NCBI RefSeq assembly: GCF_000348945.1
Contig: NZ_AOCK01000004.1
Span: 248,001-312,000, forward strand
DNA length: 64,000 nt
From: Paeniglutamicibacter gangotriensis Lz1y
GTDB lineage: Bacteria > Actinomycetota > Actinomycetes > Actinomycetales > Micrococcaceae
Direction: 5' to 3'
A model generated the notes under the pieces. That model ran no database searches, was not told the origin of the DNA, and saw nothing but the letters and a program-made list of their open reading frames with translations. A program made the position numbers and the translations under genes. Positions 34,011 through 43,320 of this stretch are shown piece by piece; position 1 is the first letter of the stretch; every line of letters starts with the position of its first letter.

Positions 34011-35824
34011 TGGTTACTCGGGGTCCGCGCTGGGGACTGGGGCCGCGGGGTGCGGTAGGCTGTCGCCGCCGGAAGCAGGAACAGCACAACACCCAGCACC
34101 AGGCAGATGAGCTGGAGGCCGGAGGATTCGAATCCGAGGTAGGGGTCCGACACATAGCCGAAGTCGGTCGGGGCCCAATAGCTGGGGTTAGCCAGCAGTC
34201 CGGCGGTGAACAACGAAGCACCGCCGAAGGTGCGAGCCCCACGCTGAGCCACCAACACCCGTAGCTCGTGATCTTCTCTGGCGTCGGCCCCGCGCAGCAT
34301 TGGCCGGCGCGCGGCCAACCGGTACAAGGCCCGGGCAAGTGCCGCGGTGAGCAACAAGATTCCCAACAACCACCACGCGCCGGAGGTTAGGGCCGGTGGG
34401 CCCTTGATGAGGGCAGTGGCGATGCTGGCCACGCCGGTGGCCGCCGCCAGGCACAGCACCACCACGAACCAGGTGGGCAGCAGACCGGTGCGTGGCTGCC
34501 CGGGGGCGATGCTGCCGCCAAGCCGGTGCGAAACGATCCAGGCAGCCAGTGCTTGGAGTAGGAAGTATCCACCGATGACCAGCAGTAAGGTGAGCGCGTG
34601 TGAGGCCAGCTCGTCTCGGTGCAGCTGAACATCGGAGGAGGAGTACGAGGTCCAGGCCGGGACCATCGCCAGCATCATTACGGCGATGATGGAAGCTCCT
34701 TGGGCCAGCAACAGGAAGTCCCGGGCCTTGGAAAATGCTGCGGACGGCGCGCCGGGTCGCAGCCCGGTGAACGAAGCCGAGGCGGCGAGCTTCGGAGGTC
34801 CAAAAGCAACGATGAGCACCAGCACCAGCAGCATCCAGAGCGTGGCCCCGCCCTGGAAGGCATTGGCGTAGTCCAGGCCGATCGAAGACGGGACGGAGCC
34901 GGAATCGCCGACGGGGAGGCCCCAGTCGGCCCGGGCCCGGATGCCCTCGCTGATGTAGTTCAAGGAGGCCATACCGAAGCCGGTCACCACCCAGATCGTG
35001 GTGCGCAGTAGCCGGTTGATCCAGATCTCGCGCAGCACCGCGTTGTCCGCGGCATCCAGGGAATCCAGCGGCGGGCGGCGAATGACCGTGGTGGCCGCAG
35101 CCAGGGAACCCAGCAGTACCAGTCCCAGACCGCCGAGCAGATAGGGGCCGACTTCCTCGCCGGGCCGGGTGCCGGAGATCGGCGTGATCAGGGGCTCGTT
35201 CTCGGCAGCGTCGGCCTCGGCACGGGTGATGTATTGCCCGGGGTCGTCCAGGTCAAGGACGTAGCCGTCCTCATCAACGGGGTTGCCGTATCCGTCGGTG
35301 CCGCCGTCGTAAATCGGCAGTCCCATGGAGGCGGAAGGGTCGTTGCCCGCTCGGTCCGGGGCGCCGGCATCGGTCCACGCCACGATGACCAGCGCGGTGC
35401 TGAGGATGGTGCTCAGCAGCAGGAATCCGGCGAGGAATTTGGGGATGGCGGTCTTGATGCTGCGTACCTGAAGCGAGGCCGAGCGGACCGGTTTCAGATG
35501 TCGTGGCCAGGTGAACTGCCCCAGGATGTAGACGATGCCCAGCCAGAGTCCGGGGGCCGCGGCGTGCATGATCAGTGTCGGGACGCTGGCGCTGGCATTG
35601 CCGGTCTCGAGAAGCAGATTTTCCCCGGGGTTCACCCAGAGGTTGGCGAGCCCGGAGGTGCCCGACGCGAAAAACGCGATCAGCGCGGTCCAGAAGGCAT
35701 GCCGGGAGATGGCGGCGGTGGCATGGGACGCTCTAGGCTCGGCGACGAGGAAGCGCAGCAGCAGGTAGATCAGTGCCGCCGAGATGGCTAGGCCGGAACC
35801 GATGGCGGTGAACGCGCCGATCAT
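34007..35824 (-). CDS. Large polytopic membrane protein, unknown function
   Basis: 605 residues with about 13 hydrophobic segments. A long acidic loop (about residues 150-225, around GLPIYDGGTDGYGNPVDEDG) probably faces outward. Recurrent aromatic-glycine helices (GLWLGIVYILGQFTWP, MASLNYISEG) are seen, but no transporter family is recognised. It heads a three-gene operon with the GntR and DUF1648 genes. AAGGGG ribosome-binding site before ATG. Confidence 0.7.
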   Translation of the reverse strand: MIGAFTAIGSGLAISAALIYLLLRFLVAEPRASHATAAISRHAFWTALIAFFASGTSGLANLWVNPGENLLLETGNASASVPTLIMHAAAPGLWLGIVYILGQFTWPRHLKPVRSASLQVRSIKTAIPKFLAGFLLLSTILSTALVIVAWTDAGAPDRAGNDPSASMGLPIYDGGTDGYGNPVDEDGYVLDLDDPGQYITRAEADAAENEPLITPISGTRPGEEVGPYLLGGLGLVLLGSLAAATTVIRRPPLDSLDAADNAVLREIWINRLLRTTIWVVTGFGMASLNYISEGIRARADWGLPVGDSGSVPSSIGLDYANAFQGGATLWMLLVLVLIVAFGPPKLAASASFTGLRPGAPSAAFSKARDFLLLAQGASIIAVMMLAMVPAWTSYSSSDVQLHRDELASHALTLLLVIGGYFLLQALAAWIVSHRLGGSIAPGQPRTGLLPTWFVVVLCLAAATGVASIATALIKGPPALTSGAWWLLGILLLTAALARALYRLAARRPMLRGADAREDHELRVLVAQRGARTFGGASLFTAGLLANPSYWAPTDFGYVSDPYLGFESSGLQLICLVLGVVLFLLPAATAYRTPRPQSPARTPSNH

Positions 35825-35852
35825 AAGGGGACCCCTTTGGTAGGACTTTGTA

Positions 35853-35872
35853 TCAATGTATCAACTCATTGA
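35853..35872. promoter_or_regulatory. Candidate GntR operator upstream of the membrane operon
   Basis: TCAATG and CATTGA form inverted arms around TATCAACT, 29 bp before the 35824 start. It overlaps a plausible promoter, and a short direct repeat TATCAA also occurs. Confidence 0.5.
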
Positions 35873-35936
35873 GACAATGTCCGCTCACCAGAGGGATTGC
35901 GCGGCCGACGCGGCCAAATTGTTACCGAAAGCTGGC

Positions 35937-36269
35937 TCAGGCCAGCAGGTCGTTGTACTCCGGGTAACGACGCAGGTAGTCCTGCACGTAGGAGCACTCG
36001 GGGATGATCTTGAGGTTTCGTGCGCGCATGTCCTCGAGGACCAGGGTGACAAGTGCCCGGGCGTAGCCGTGGCGACCGTATTCCTCGTTGATGATGGTGT
36101 GTTGCAGGGTGGCAACCTCACCCTCGACGCTATAGCCCAGGAAGCCGACGTAGGTGGCCCCGTGCCACAGGCCATAGCGGCCGCGATCCTCGTCGTGGTC
36201 CAGCCGCAACCCCTGGTGCGCGATCTTGGCTTCGGAACCCTGGGCTTGCTGCGAATTGTGGTGGGACAT
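35937..36269 (-). CDS. GNAT-like N-acetyltransferase (YidJ/Acetyltransf_CG type)
   Basis: A 110-residue small acetyltransferase fold: GRYGLWHGATYVGFLGYSV, TIINEEYGRHGYARALV (acetyl-CoA loop), then KIIPECSYVQDYLRRYPEY, the conserved CSY...Y ending of this group. Substrate unknown. ATG 36269 is preferred because AAGGAG lies 7-9 nt upstream; a frame nine codons longer lacks such a site. Confidence 0.85.
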   Translation of the reverse strand: MSHHNSQQAQGSEAKIAHQGLRLDHDEDRGRYGLWHGATYVGFLGYSVEGEVATLQHTIINEEYGRHGYARALVTLVLEDMRARNLKIIPECSYVQDYLRRYPEYNDLLA

Positions 36270-36353
36270 GCTGCACTCCTTGAACCTTTTAAACACACCC
36301 GCGGCGCCGCGCCTAGCGGTCGCCTGGTTTCAGACTACCGCTTGATGCTGTGA

Positions 36354-37319
36354 CTAGTCATCAAAGGCTTCGTAAACTTCCACCGAAACGATTTTGCGCT
36401 TGCCGGAGGCCGTTTGGTGAAGCACAATGACCGCCCCGGGACGCAAATAGGGGTCGGTCTGGGGCAGGAATGTGGCCAGTGCGGCATCCATCCGCAAACG
36501 GAGTTCGGCCAGCACCAGCGGCAGCACCGGCCGGTGCGTACACACGGCCTGCGCGCGACGCCGATCCAGCAATTTGGCGATGGTCCGTCGGGCCTTGTCC
36601 GGGTTCCGCTTGGCCCCGTGTTCGGTGATGGAGGCCAGCATCTTCACGGTGGAGTGTTGCTGTTTCACGTAGGGCGCGATGGTCTGCACGCAGCGGGTCC
36701 ACGGGCTGGAAGCGATCTTGCCCGGGCGCCAGGAATCCAGCAGCTTGGCCACGGACAGCGCCTGGCGCTGCCCGGTGGCGGCCAGCGGGCGTTTGCCTTC
36801 TTCGCGGGTCCAATTGGAGCGCGGCTTGGCCTTGGCGTGGCGCACCACCACAAAGGCGTGAGTGTCCAGCTCTCCGGCCCGGTGCGCGGCAACCAGCCCC
36901 TCAAGCGGTTCCAGATCTCCGGGGTTGGTCAGCCACTTCCGTGCCACCTCGGGGCTCGCCCAACGTACGGCGTCGACTTCTTTCCCATCGGGGACCGGAG
37001 CGGTCCCCGGGGCCTTGGCCGCCCAGTAGTAGACGACCTTGGGCCCGGCTCCCACCGGATAGGCCATCGCCGGCAATGGGATGCCCAGCTGGATATCCAA
37101 CCCGACCTCTTCGAAGACCTCACGGGTGGCGCACTCGGGCAGGGTTTCCCCGGCGTCGATTTTGCCCTTGGGCCAGGACCAATCGTCATACCGCTCACGG
37201 TGGATCATCAGGACTTCCAGCCCGTGACCGTTGATCCTCCAGATCAGCGCGCCTGCCGCCAGGACGGAAAAAATACCGGTGCGGATGGACTCGGAATCAC
37301 TTGAACGCACGAAATGCAC
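36354..37319 (-). CDS. mutT1: Nudix hydrolase fused to histidine phosphatase (MutT1-like)
   Basis: 321 residues in two domains. N-terminal Nudix box GKIDAGETLPECATREVFEE (about 52-76) with EEVGL following. C-terminal histidine-phosphatase domain with the catalytic RHAKAK motif near residue 163 and the second histidine in CTHRPVLPLVL near residue 265. Mycobacterial MutT1 has this fusion and cleaves 8-oxo-guanine nucleotides and diadenosine polyphosphates. GTG start at 37319, 5 nt past the ppk stop, so it follows ppk in one operon as in mycobacteria. Confidence 0.92.
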   Translation of the reverse strand: MHFVRSSDSESIRTGIFSVLAAGALIWRINGHGLEVLMIHRERYDDWSWPKGKIDAGETLPECATREVFEEVGLDIQLGIPLPAMAYPVGAGPKVVYYWAAKAPGTAPVPDGKEVDAVRWASPEVARKWLTNPGDLEPLEGLVAAHRAGELDTHAFVVVRHAKAKPRSNWTREEGKRPLAATGQRQALSVAKLLDSWRPGKIASSPWTRCVQTIAPYVKQQHSTVKMLASITEHGAKRNPDKARRTIAKLLDRRRAQAVCTHRPVLPLVLAELRLRMDAALATFLPQTDPYLRPGAVIVLHQTASGKRKIVSVEVYEAFDD

Positions 37320-37324
37320 TGTCC

Positions 37325-39538
37325 CTAACGCCTGACCACGGTCCGCTGGCGGGTGCGCGATTCGATCAGCCAGGATTGGATGTCGATCAGCGGCAACCCG
37401 TCGGCGTCCTTGTGGTGCCGGGTCCAGTCGCCTTCGGAATCCAGGTGCCAGCTGGCGGTGCCCGGATCCATGTAGCGGTCAAGCAGTGCGACCAGCTCCG
37501 CGGTGTCTTCCCTGCTGCTCAGTGACACCAGCGCCTCGACGCGGCGGTCCAGGTTTCGGTGCATCATATCCGCGGACCCGATGAACACCACCGGGGATCC
37601 GGCGTTGTGGAACATAAACACCCGGGAGTGCTCCAAGAACCGCCCCAGCACCGAGCGGACCGAAATGTTCTCGCTGAGCCCCGGCACTCCGGGGCGCAGC
37701 GCACAGATCCCGCGCACAATCACATCGACTCTTACCCCGGCCTGCGAGGCACGGTAGAGCGCGTCGATGATCGCTTCGTCGACCATCGAATTGACCTTGA
37801 TGACCACCCGGGCCTCGAGCCCGGCCTTGCGGTTGGCGATCTCCGCTTCGATCTTGTCGATCAGCCCCGAGCGCAACGAACGCGGGGCGACCAACAGGCG
37901 TTTAAACGTGGAGCGCGGGGCGTAGCCCGAGAGCTGGTTGAAGAGTCGTGAGAGATCCTCGCCGACCGCGTCGTCACTGGTCAGCAGCCCCAGATCCTCG
38001 TAGTAGCGGGCAGTGCGCGGATGGTAGTTGCCGGTGCCGATGTGGCAGTAGCGGCGCAAGCGCTCGCCCTCCCGGCGGATCACCAGGGAAAGTTTCGAGT
38101 GGGTTTTCAGGCCCACGATCCCGTAGACCACGTGCACCCCGGCCTGCTCGAGCTTCCGCGCCCAGGAGATGTTGGCCTGCTCGTCGAACCTGGCCTTGAT
38201 TTCCACCAGCGCGAGCACCTGTTTGCCGGCCTCGGCGGCGTCGATGAGCGCATCCACGATCGGCGAATCGCCACTGGTGCGGTACAGCGTCTGCTTGATG
38301 GCCATGACCTTGGGGTCGGCGGCGGCCTGCTCCAAGAACGCCTGCACACTCGTGGAGAAGGAGTCATAGGGGTGGTGCAGCAGGATGTCGCGCCGGCGCA
38401 TCGCAGCAAACATGTTGGCTGCCTTGGAGGTCTCCGATTCGTTCAGATGCCGGGAGGTGTGGGCCAGGTGCTTGGGGTAGTGCAAATCGGAGCGGTCGAT
38501 GTTCGCGATCACGCTCAGCCCGCGCAGATCCAGCGGGGCGGGCAGCGCAAAGACCTCGTCCTCCTCGACACCGAGCTCGCGCACCAGCAGGGCCCGGATG
38601 TTCGCCGAGATGTCATCGACCACCTCGAGGCGTACCGGGGGACCGAAGCGGCGGCGCAGCAGTTCCTTCTCCAGGGCCTGGAGCAGGTTCTCCGCGTCGT
38701 CCTCCTCGACCTCGAGGTCCTCGTTGCGGGTGACGCGGAAGGAGTGGTGCTCGACGACCTCCATGCCCGGGAACAGGTAATCCAGGTGCTCGGCGATGAC
38801 GTTTTCCAGCGTGATGAAGCGGGCGACGCGGCCGGCGGAATTCCCGGCGCGCGGCCCGTCCACGGAGATTAGCCTCGGCATCATGTCCGGGACCTTGAGC
38901 CGGGCGAAGAGCTCCTTGCCGGACACCGGGTTGCGCACCACCACCGCGAGGTTCAGCGAGAGCCCGGAAATGTAGGGGAAGGGATGGGCCGGGTCCACGG
39001 CCAGCGGGGTGAGGATCGGGAAGACCTGGTCAATGAACCAGCGGCGCTGCTCCTCGCGGGCGCGCTCATCAAGGTCCTCCCAGCCCACCAACAGGATCTG
39101 TTCCTTTTGCAGCTGAGGGCGCACCTTCTCGGAGAAGACCTTCGCGTGGCGCAGCTGCAGGGCGTGGGCATCGGCCAGCAACATTTCCAGCTGGTCGATG
39201 GGGCTCATGCCCGCGGCGGAGGGCACGGCCAGTCCGGTGGCGATGCGGCGTTTGAGGCCGGCGACGCGCACCATGAAGAACTCATCGAGGTTCGAGGAGA
39301 AGATCGAGAGGAAATGCACCCGCTCCAGCAGGGCCAGTTCCTCATCCTCGGCCAGCTCCAACACCCGGGCGTTGAAGTGCAGCCAACTCAGTTCCCTATC
39401 CAGGAATCTGTCGTCGGCGAAGTCGCCGTCAGGGATCGGTGAGGGCGCGAAATCGGGCACCTCGATCCGGTCCTGGGTGGCCCGGGCGGCGGGAACATCG
39501 GTAATGCCCAGTGAGGAGGTGGCTGGCTGCGGGTCCAT
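37325..39538 (-). CDS. ppk: Polyphosphate kinase 1
   Basis: 737 residues. PPK1 domains in order: N-terminal helical region ([20 protein letters not shown]), head domain, and the two phospholipase-D-like C-terminal domains. The phospho-histidine region is [19 protein letters not shown], preceded by [10 protein letters not shown]; later [19 protein letters not shown] and RVFMFHNAG. The enzyme polymerises inorganic polyphosphate from ATP at the membrane. A long polar N-terminal extension precedes the conserved part. AGGGG ribosome-binding site. Confidence 0.96.
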   Translation of the reverse strand: MDPQPATSSLGITDVPAARATQDRIEVPDFAPSPIPDGDFADDRFLDRELSWLHFNARVLELAEDEELALLERVHFLSIFSSNLDEFFMVRVAGLKRRIATGLAVPSAAGMSPIDQLEMLLADAHALQLRHAKVFSEKVRPQLQKEQILLVGWEDLDERAREEQRRWFIDQVFPILTPLAVDPAHPFPYISGLSLNLAVVVRNPVSGKELFARLKVPDMMPRLISVDGPRAGNSAGRVARFITLENVIAEHLDYLFPGMEVVEHHSFRVTRNEDLEVEEDDAENLLQALEKELLRRRFGPPVRLEVVDDISANIRALLVRELGVEEDEVFALPAPLDLRGLSVIANIDRSDLHYPKHLAHTSRHLNESETSKAANMFAAMRRRDILLHHPYDSFSTSVQAFLEQAAADPKVMAIKQTLYRTSGDSPIVDALIDAAEAGKQVLALVEIKARFDEQANISWARKLEQAGVHVVYGIVGLKTHSKLSLVIRREGERLRRYCHIGTGNYHPRTARYYEDLGLLTSDDAVGEDLSRLFNQLSGYAPRSTFKRLLVAPRSLRSGLIDKIEAEIANRKAGLEARVVIKVNSMVDEAIIDALYRASQAGVRVDVIVRGICALRPGVPGLSENISVRSVLGRFLEHSRVFMFHNAGSPVVFIGSADMMHRNLDRRVEALVSLSSREDTAELVALLDRYMDPGTASWHLDSEGDWTRHHKDADGLPLIDIQSWLIESRTRQRTVVRR

Positions 39539-39569
39539 GGCTGTTGCCCCTAGCGTGGAATTTTCATGT

Positions 39570-39614
39570 TGCCGCGTGTGACCACGGCGTGCCGCGGAAA
39601 TTTCTCACGCGGCA
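39570..39614. terminator. Inverted repeat between mshD and ppk
   Basis: TGCCGCGTG (39570-39578) pairs with CACGCGGCA (39606-39614). It could end mshD transcription or lie in the ppk leader. Confidence 0.4.
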
Positions 39615-39625
39615 TTGCGTCGTTA

Positions 39626-40615
39626 TTACCTTACCGAATCGGATGGGCGCAGAGGTGCGTACATGACGTCGACGTCCCATTTGGTGAAGCCCAGCTTCCG
39701 GTAGAGGGCGAGCGCCGCGGTGTTGTCCGCATCCACGTAGAGCATCAGCGCCTCGAGGCCCAGCGAATTCAGGTGGTCGATGCCCGCGAGGGTGAGCACC
39801 TTGCCCAGTCCGGTGCCCTGCGCCTCGGGGATCACCCCGACCACGTAAATCTCGCCCAGGCCCTGGTGTTCCCCGGTGGTGGGGGAGGAAAGCGCGGGGT
39901 GCACCTTGGTCCAGTGGAAGCCCAGGATTTTGCCGTCTGTATCGACGGCCAGCAGGAAGCCTGCCGGGTCGAACCAGTCCTCGGCCATGCGTGCGGCCAG
40001 GTCCGTATCGGTCATCGCACCCTGTTCGGGGTGATGGGCGAAGGCCGCGGCGTTGGCAGCAACCCAGCCCGGTCCGTCGGTGGCCGGATCGAAAGCACGG
40101 ATGGTGATGCCCTCGGGCACCACGGGGGCCGGCACCGCGGTTCCTGCCACCATGCGCATGCGCCAGAGTTCACGCACCGGGGCGTAGCCGAAGCGTTCGG
40201 CCAGTTTTGCCGCTGCCTCGTGGTTGCCGTGCGCCCAGGCCCGCAGCGTGTTGCTGCCGATGGCACCGGCCAGTGCTGTGACTAGGGCAGCGCCGATGCC
40301 GTTATCGCGGCAAGAGGGGTGCACCACCATTTCCAGGGTGCCCGGTGCCTCGTCGGTGCCGCGCACCGCCACGGCGGCGCCGACCAAATCGGTGGACACC
40401 GTCTCATCATCCTGACCCAGGTAGGCGTAGGCGCCCACCAGCAGGGGCGCTGCCGAGGCGCTACGCAGCTCCACGAGGGTCTGCTCACTCAGTGGCGGGT
40501 TGCCGTCGGCTTCCTCGGCCGCTGCCACCAGACACTGCAGGGCCAGGGCCACCTCGGATTCCGGGGTTCCGGTGACGATCTCGATGCTGACTTCGGGGTT
40601 CGGTGCGGCGCTCAT
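39626..40615 (-). CDS. mshD: Mycothiol synthase (MshD)
   Basis: A 329-residue protein with two tandem GNAT domains. The active C-terminal copy has the acetyl-CoA loop VGVIPEAQGTGLGKVLTLAG and YVDADNTAALALYRKLGF; the N-terminal copy has VVHPSCRDNGIGAALVTALA. MshD acetylates Cys-GlcN-Ins, the last step of mycothiol synthesis, the thiol of Actinobacteria. ATG 40615 is used; TAGTTT ends 7 nt before it with no ribosome-binding site, so it is probably leaderless. The upstream neighbour is GlnR, the same pairing as in mycobacteria. Confidence 0.94.
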   Translation of the reverse strand: MSAAPNPEVSIEIVTGTPESEVALALQCLVAAAEEADGNPPLSEQTLVELRSASAAPLLVGAYAYLGQDDETVSTDLVGAAVAVRGTDEAPGTLEMVVHPSCRDNGIGAALVTALAGAIGSNTLRAWAHGNHEAAAKLAERFGYAPVRELWRMRMVAGTAVPAPVVPEGITIRAFDPATDGPGWVAANAAAFAHHPEQGAMTDTDLAARMAEDWFDPAGFLLAVDTDGKILGFHWTKVHPALSSPTTGEHQGLGEIYVVGVIPEAQGTGLGKVLTLAGIDHLNSLGLEALMLYVDADNTAALALYRKLGFTKWDVDVMYAPLRPSDSVR

Positions 40616-40622
40616 ACAACCC

Positions 40623-40628
40623 AAACTA
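40623..40628 (-). promoter_or_regulatory. -10 box candidate for leaderless mshD
   Basis: TAGTTT on the minus strand, then GGGTTGT and ATG at 40615; it lies at the very end of the glnR gene. Confidence 0.5.
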
Positions 40629-41345
40629 GCGCAGCGGCGCCGAGGCGTCGATGTTCTCGGTGGTTTCGTGGCGTGCCGGAGCGAATCGGTACCCTACGTT
40701 ACGCACCGTGCCGATGAGCTGCTCATGGTCGGAGCCCAGCTTGGCGCGCAGCCGGCGCACGTGCACATCCACGGTCCGGGTGCCTCCGTAGTAGTCATAG
40801 CCCCAGACCTCGTGCAGCAATTGCTCACGGGTGAAGACCCTCCCCGGGTGCTGTGCCAGGTATTTGAGCAGCTCGAATTCCTTGTAGGTGAGGTTCAGCG
40901 GGGCGCCGTGGACCTTGGCGGTGTAGCTGGCCTCATCGATCATCACCCCTGCGGCACGGATCGGTGTTCCCGCCGCGGCGGCGGCCCCGGTGGGGGCCGC
41001 CTTGGCGATGGCCAGCCGCAGTCGGGCCTCAACCTCGGCAGGCCCGGCGGTGTTAAGCAACACATCGTCAATCTGCCAGGCGGCGGAGATCGCGGCCATG
41101 CCGCCCTCGGTGAGCACCAGCAGCAAGGGGGAGCTGACCCCGGTGGTGCGCAGCAGTTGGCACAGTGTGCGTGAACCGGCCAGGTCCTTGCGGCCATCGA
41201 CCAGCAACACCTCGACGCCCTCGGCCGCCAATAGCGCGCTTCCAGCGGCAGGCAGCACCCGGACCTCGTGCGAGAGCAGCCCCAGGGCCGGGATGACCTC
41301 GGCGGAGAGCTCCGGGCTGTTGGTGAGCAGTGCGATCACTGCCAT
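40626..41345 (-). CDS. glnR: GlnR-type orphan response regulator
   Basis: 239 residues. An N-terminal receiver-like domain with [19 protein letters not shown] (Asp50) but without the usual acidic pocket, and a C-terminal OmpR-type winged helix ([52 protein letters not shown]). The N-terminal segment and the mshD neighbour match actinobacterial GlnR, which controls glnA, amtB and nitrate assimilation without a partner kinase. GGAGGA ribosome-binding site before ATG. The C-terminal tail is short and Asp/Ala-rich. Confidence 0.88.
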   Translation of the reverse strand: MAVIALLTNSPELSAEVIPALGLLSHEVRVLPAAGSALLAAEGVEVLLVDGRKDLAGSRTLCQLLRTTGVSSPLLLVLTEGGMAAISAAWQIDDVLLNTAGPAEVEARLRLAIAKAAPTGAAAAAGTPIRAAGVMIDEASYTAKVHGAPLNLTYKEFELLKYLAQHPGRVFTREQLLHEVWGYDYYGGTRTVDVHVRRLRAKLGSDHEQLIGTVRNVGYRFAPARHETTENIDASAPLR

Positions 41346-41707
41346 CGGGTCCTCCGGCGGGCTTGATGAAGATGGATCACCGATCGGCCTCCGCTCCCTC
41401 GTGAGGTGGTCCGGAAGACGGGGCCCGCAGCACGGGCCCTGCCTGACGGGTCGCGCGGTGGATGCGTGGGGACCGATCGGTACTTAGGTTTTGAAGTATA
41501 GATTGCTGTGGGTTTCGGCGATGTTTCGCGCCCCGGCCTCACTGGTCGCCCGATCCGCGCTGATCCACCAGCGAGGACACCCGCCGGGCCAGGACAGGGA
41601 CTTGGCCCCGGGAACCGAGATGGTGCCGGGGCCATCGGCTCGGACACAGCTGGCGCGCGGGAACGGAAATGGCGGCCCGTGACGCGGGATAAGGCAGGAT
41701 AGATGCC
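41346..41707. other. Divergent intergenic region glnR / membrane protein gene
   Basis: 362 bp with no supported gene. It contains an AT-rich patch around 41488-41512 with TATACT on the minus strand and TATAGA on the plus strand, plausible -10 boxes for the two divergent genes. Confidence 0.45.
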
Positions 41708-42445
41708 GTGAGACTCAAAGTTTTGGCCACAGGAACCATCGGGTTGGCGCTGCTGGTGGGTGCCGGATACCTGCCCAACAACAGCCACTGGCCGGTGACG
41801 GCAGTAACGCTGCTGCTGCTTGCCGCCTTCGCCCTGGGTTGGCCGCGGCTGATGCGGGCCTCGAGCCCCAACCCGCTCTCGGTGGTGATCTTCGGTATCT
41901 CCGCCGCGGCGACCCTGCTCGGGGTCATGGCCGATCCGCTGCCCACCCTGGCCTGGGTGGCACCGAGCGTTGCAGCGGGCGTCGTGCTGGTCTTCCTGAC
42001 CCAATTGGTGCGCGGCACCGATGCCAGCAAACGCCTGGAATCCGCGGCCGTGGGCATCACCGGCATGCTGGTGGCGAGCTTTGGCTCCGGCTGGGCGGCG
42101 TTGGGCGCCCAAGAGCCCTGGCGGGCCGGTGCCCTGATGGCAGGGATCAGCATCCTGGCGGCCGCCGCGGCCGGTGTGCTGCGCCTGCCCGACCGCATTG
42201 CCTTCCCGCTGGGTTTTGTGCTGGCGGTGCTCGCCGGCGGCGCGGCAAGCCTATTGCACCCGAGGATCGAGCTGGTCCCGGCGCTGGTCCTCGGTGCCGC
42301 CTGCGGGCTTGTTGTCGTCGGCTTCCGGGCCATGCTCGTGTCCCTGGGCGGGCCGCGTAGCACCGTGCAGGCGCTGGGTGCGGCCCTGGCCCCGCTGCTG
42401 GTGTGCGGATCCGTCACCTGGTACGTGCTGCTGATCCTGGTCTGA
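41708..42445 (+). CDS. Polytopic membrane protein, unknown function
   Basis: 245 residues with about eight hydrophobic segments at regular spacing (first about 8-24; last VCGSVTWYVLLILV at the C-terminus). No charged catalytic motif stands out. The start is GTG, preceded by AAGGCAGGATAG. A comparable membrane protein accompanies glnR in other actinobacteria, but no function is known. Confidence 0.75.
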   Translation: MRLKVLATGTIGLALLVGAGYLPNNSHWPVTAVTLLLLAAFALGWPRLMRASSPNPLSVVIFGISAAATLLGVMADPLPTLAWVAPSVAAGVVLVFLTQLVRGTDASKRLESAAVGITGMLVASFGSGWAALGAQEPWRAGALMAGISILAAAAAGVLRLPDRIAFPLGFVLAVLAGGAASLLHPRIELVPALVLGAACGLVVVGFRAMLVSLGGPRSTVQALGAALAPLLVCGSVTWYVLLILV

Positions 42446-42558
42446 TCCCGCCGGATCCCTCCTGCTGCAGTTGGGGGAAGCCGCGAGAAGACACCGGAGG
42501 GTCGTGTTTGATGGCGTGGCTGACGTCATGAAAGAGGCGTACAGCGCCCAGAAGCGGT

Positions 42559-42564
42559 TAGGAT
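42559..42564 (+). promoter_or_regulatory. -10 box candidate for the 38-aa gene
   Basis: TAGGAT ends 6 nt before ATG at 42571; AGGATGG could instead be a ribosome-binding site. Confidence 0.45.
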
Positions 42565-42570
42565 GGTGGC

Positions 42571-42687
42571 ATGAACGAATACCTTGGACTCGAAATCTTC
42601 TTCCTCTCGTTGCTGGTCGTCGCAGGCCTGGGCATGGCCGGCTTTGCCGGACTTGTCGTCGCGCGCCTCTTCAAGGGTCAGAAGTAG
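42571..42687 (+). CDS. 38-residue single-pass membrane peptide
   Basis: A short frame from ATG 42571 to TAG 42685-42687: a polar start MNEYLGLEIFF, one hydrophobic helix of about 20 residues (LSLLVVAGLGMAGFAGLVVA), then RLFKGQK. The architecture is that of small bitopic membrane proteins with the positive end inside. Third codon positions are GC-rich as in neighbouring genes. It sits 31 bp before the FABP gene. Confidence 0.65.
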   Translation: MNEYLGLEIFFLSLLVVAGLGMAGFAGLVVARLFKGQK

Positions 42688-42718
42688 AAAACCACTAGCA
42701 GTAAAGAAGTAACGCACG

Positions 42719-43318
42719 ATGGCGATCGAGATTCCCACAGACCTGACCCCCGAACTGGTTCCGCTGTCCTGGCTGATCGGCACCTGGGAAGGGACCGGCC
42801 GCCTTGGCGACGGCGAAGCCGACGATGGGCATTTCCTGCAGCGGATGAGCTTCACGCAGAACGGTTTGCCGTTCCTGGAGTACCGCTCCGAAACCTGGAT
42901 CACCGACGAAAAGGGCGCCATCCTGCGCCCGCTGACCGTCGAAACCGGTTTTTGGTCGCTGGAACGCCCCATGCTCGAAGCGGATCCCGGACCCGGGATG
43001 ATTCCGGGGGACATGGTCCCCGCCCTTCGATCGGCCGATGACGTGGAAAAATTGCGCATTGCCGAGGGCGGATTCAAGATCCAGGCCAATATCGTGCACC
43101 CCGGAGCGATTTGTGAACTCTACTACGGCGTCATCGACGGGCCGAAGATCCAATTGGCCACCGACCTGGTGATGCGCGGGACCAACGCCAAAGACTATGC
43201 CTCCGCCACCCGGATCTTCGGGTTGGTCAACGGGGATTTGTACTGGCGCTGGGATGTATCCACCGGCGGCAACGAGCTGAAGGCCCACGCATCGGCCGCC
43301 CTCAAGAAACAGGGTTAG
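42719..43318 (+). CDS. FABP/nitrobindin-like haem-binding beta-barrel protein
   Basis: 199 residues. LSWLIGTWEGTGRL near residue 17 is the THAP4/nitrobindin signature, followed by FTQNGLPFLEYRSETW, ETGFWSL and a late VNGDLYWRWDV. These ten-strand barrels bind ferric haem and can isomerise peroxynitrite. Length about 200 is normal. The next gene starts 2 nt later, so the two are co-translated; this FABP-YgfZ linkage is also seen in mycobacteria. Confidence 0.88.
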   Translation: MAIEIPTDLTPELVPLSWLIGTWEGTGRLGDGEADDGHFLQRMSFTQNGLPFLEYRSETWITDEKGAILRPLTVETGFWSLERPMLEADPGPGMIPGDMVPALRSADDVEKLRIAEGGFKIQANIVHPGAICELYYGVIDGPKIQLATDLVMRGTNAKDYASATRIFGLVNGDLYWRWDVSTGGNELKAHASAALKKQG

Positions 43319-43320
43319 AT

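Noticed and set aside
42521-42528. TGACGTCA palindrome
   Set aside because: An 8-bp palindrome expected by chance in 64 kb, with no bacterial regulator known to need it here.
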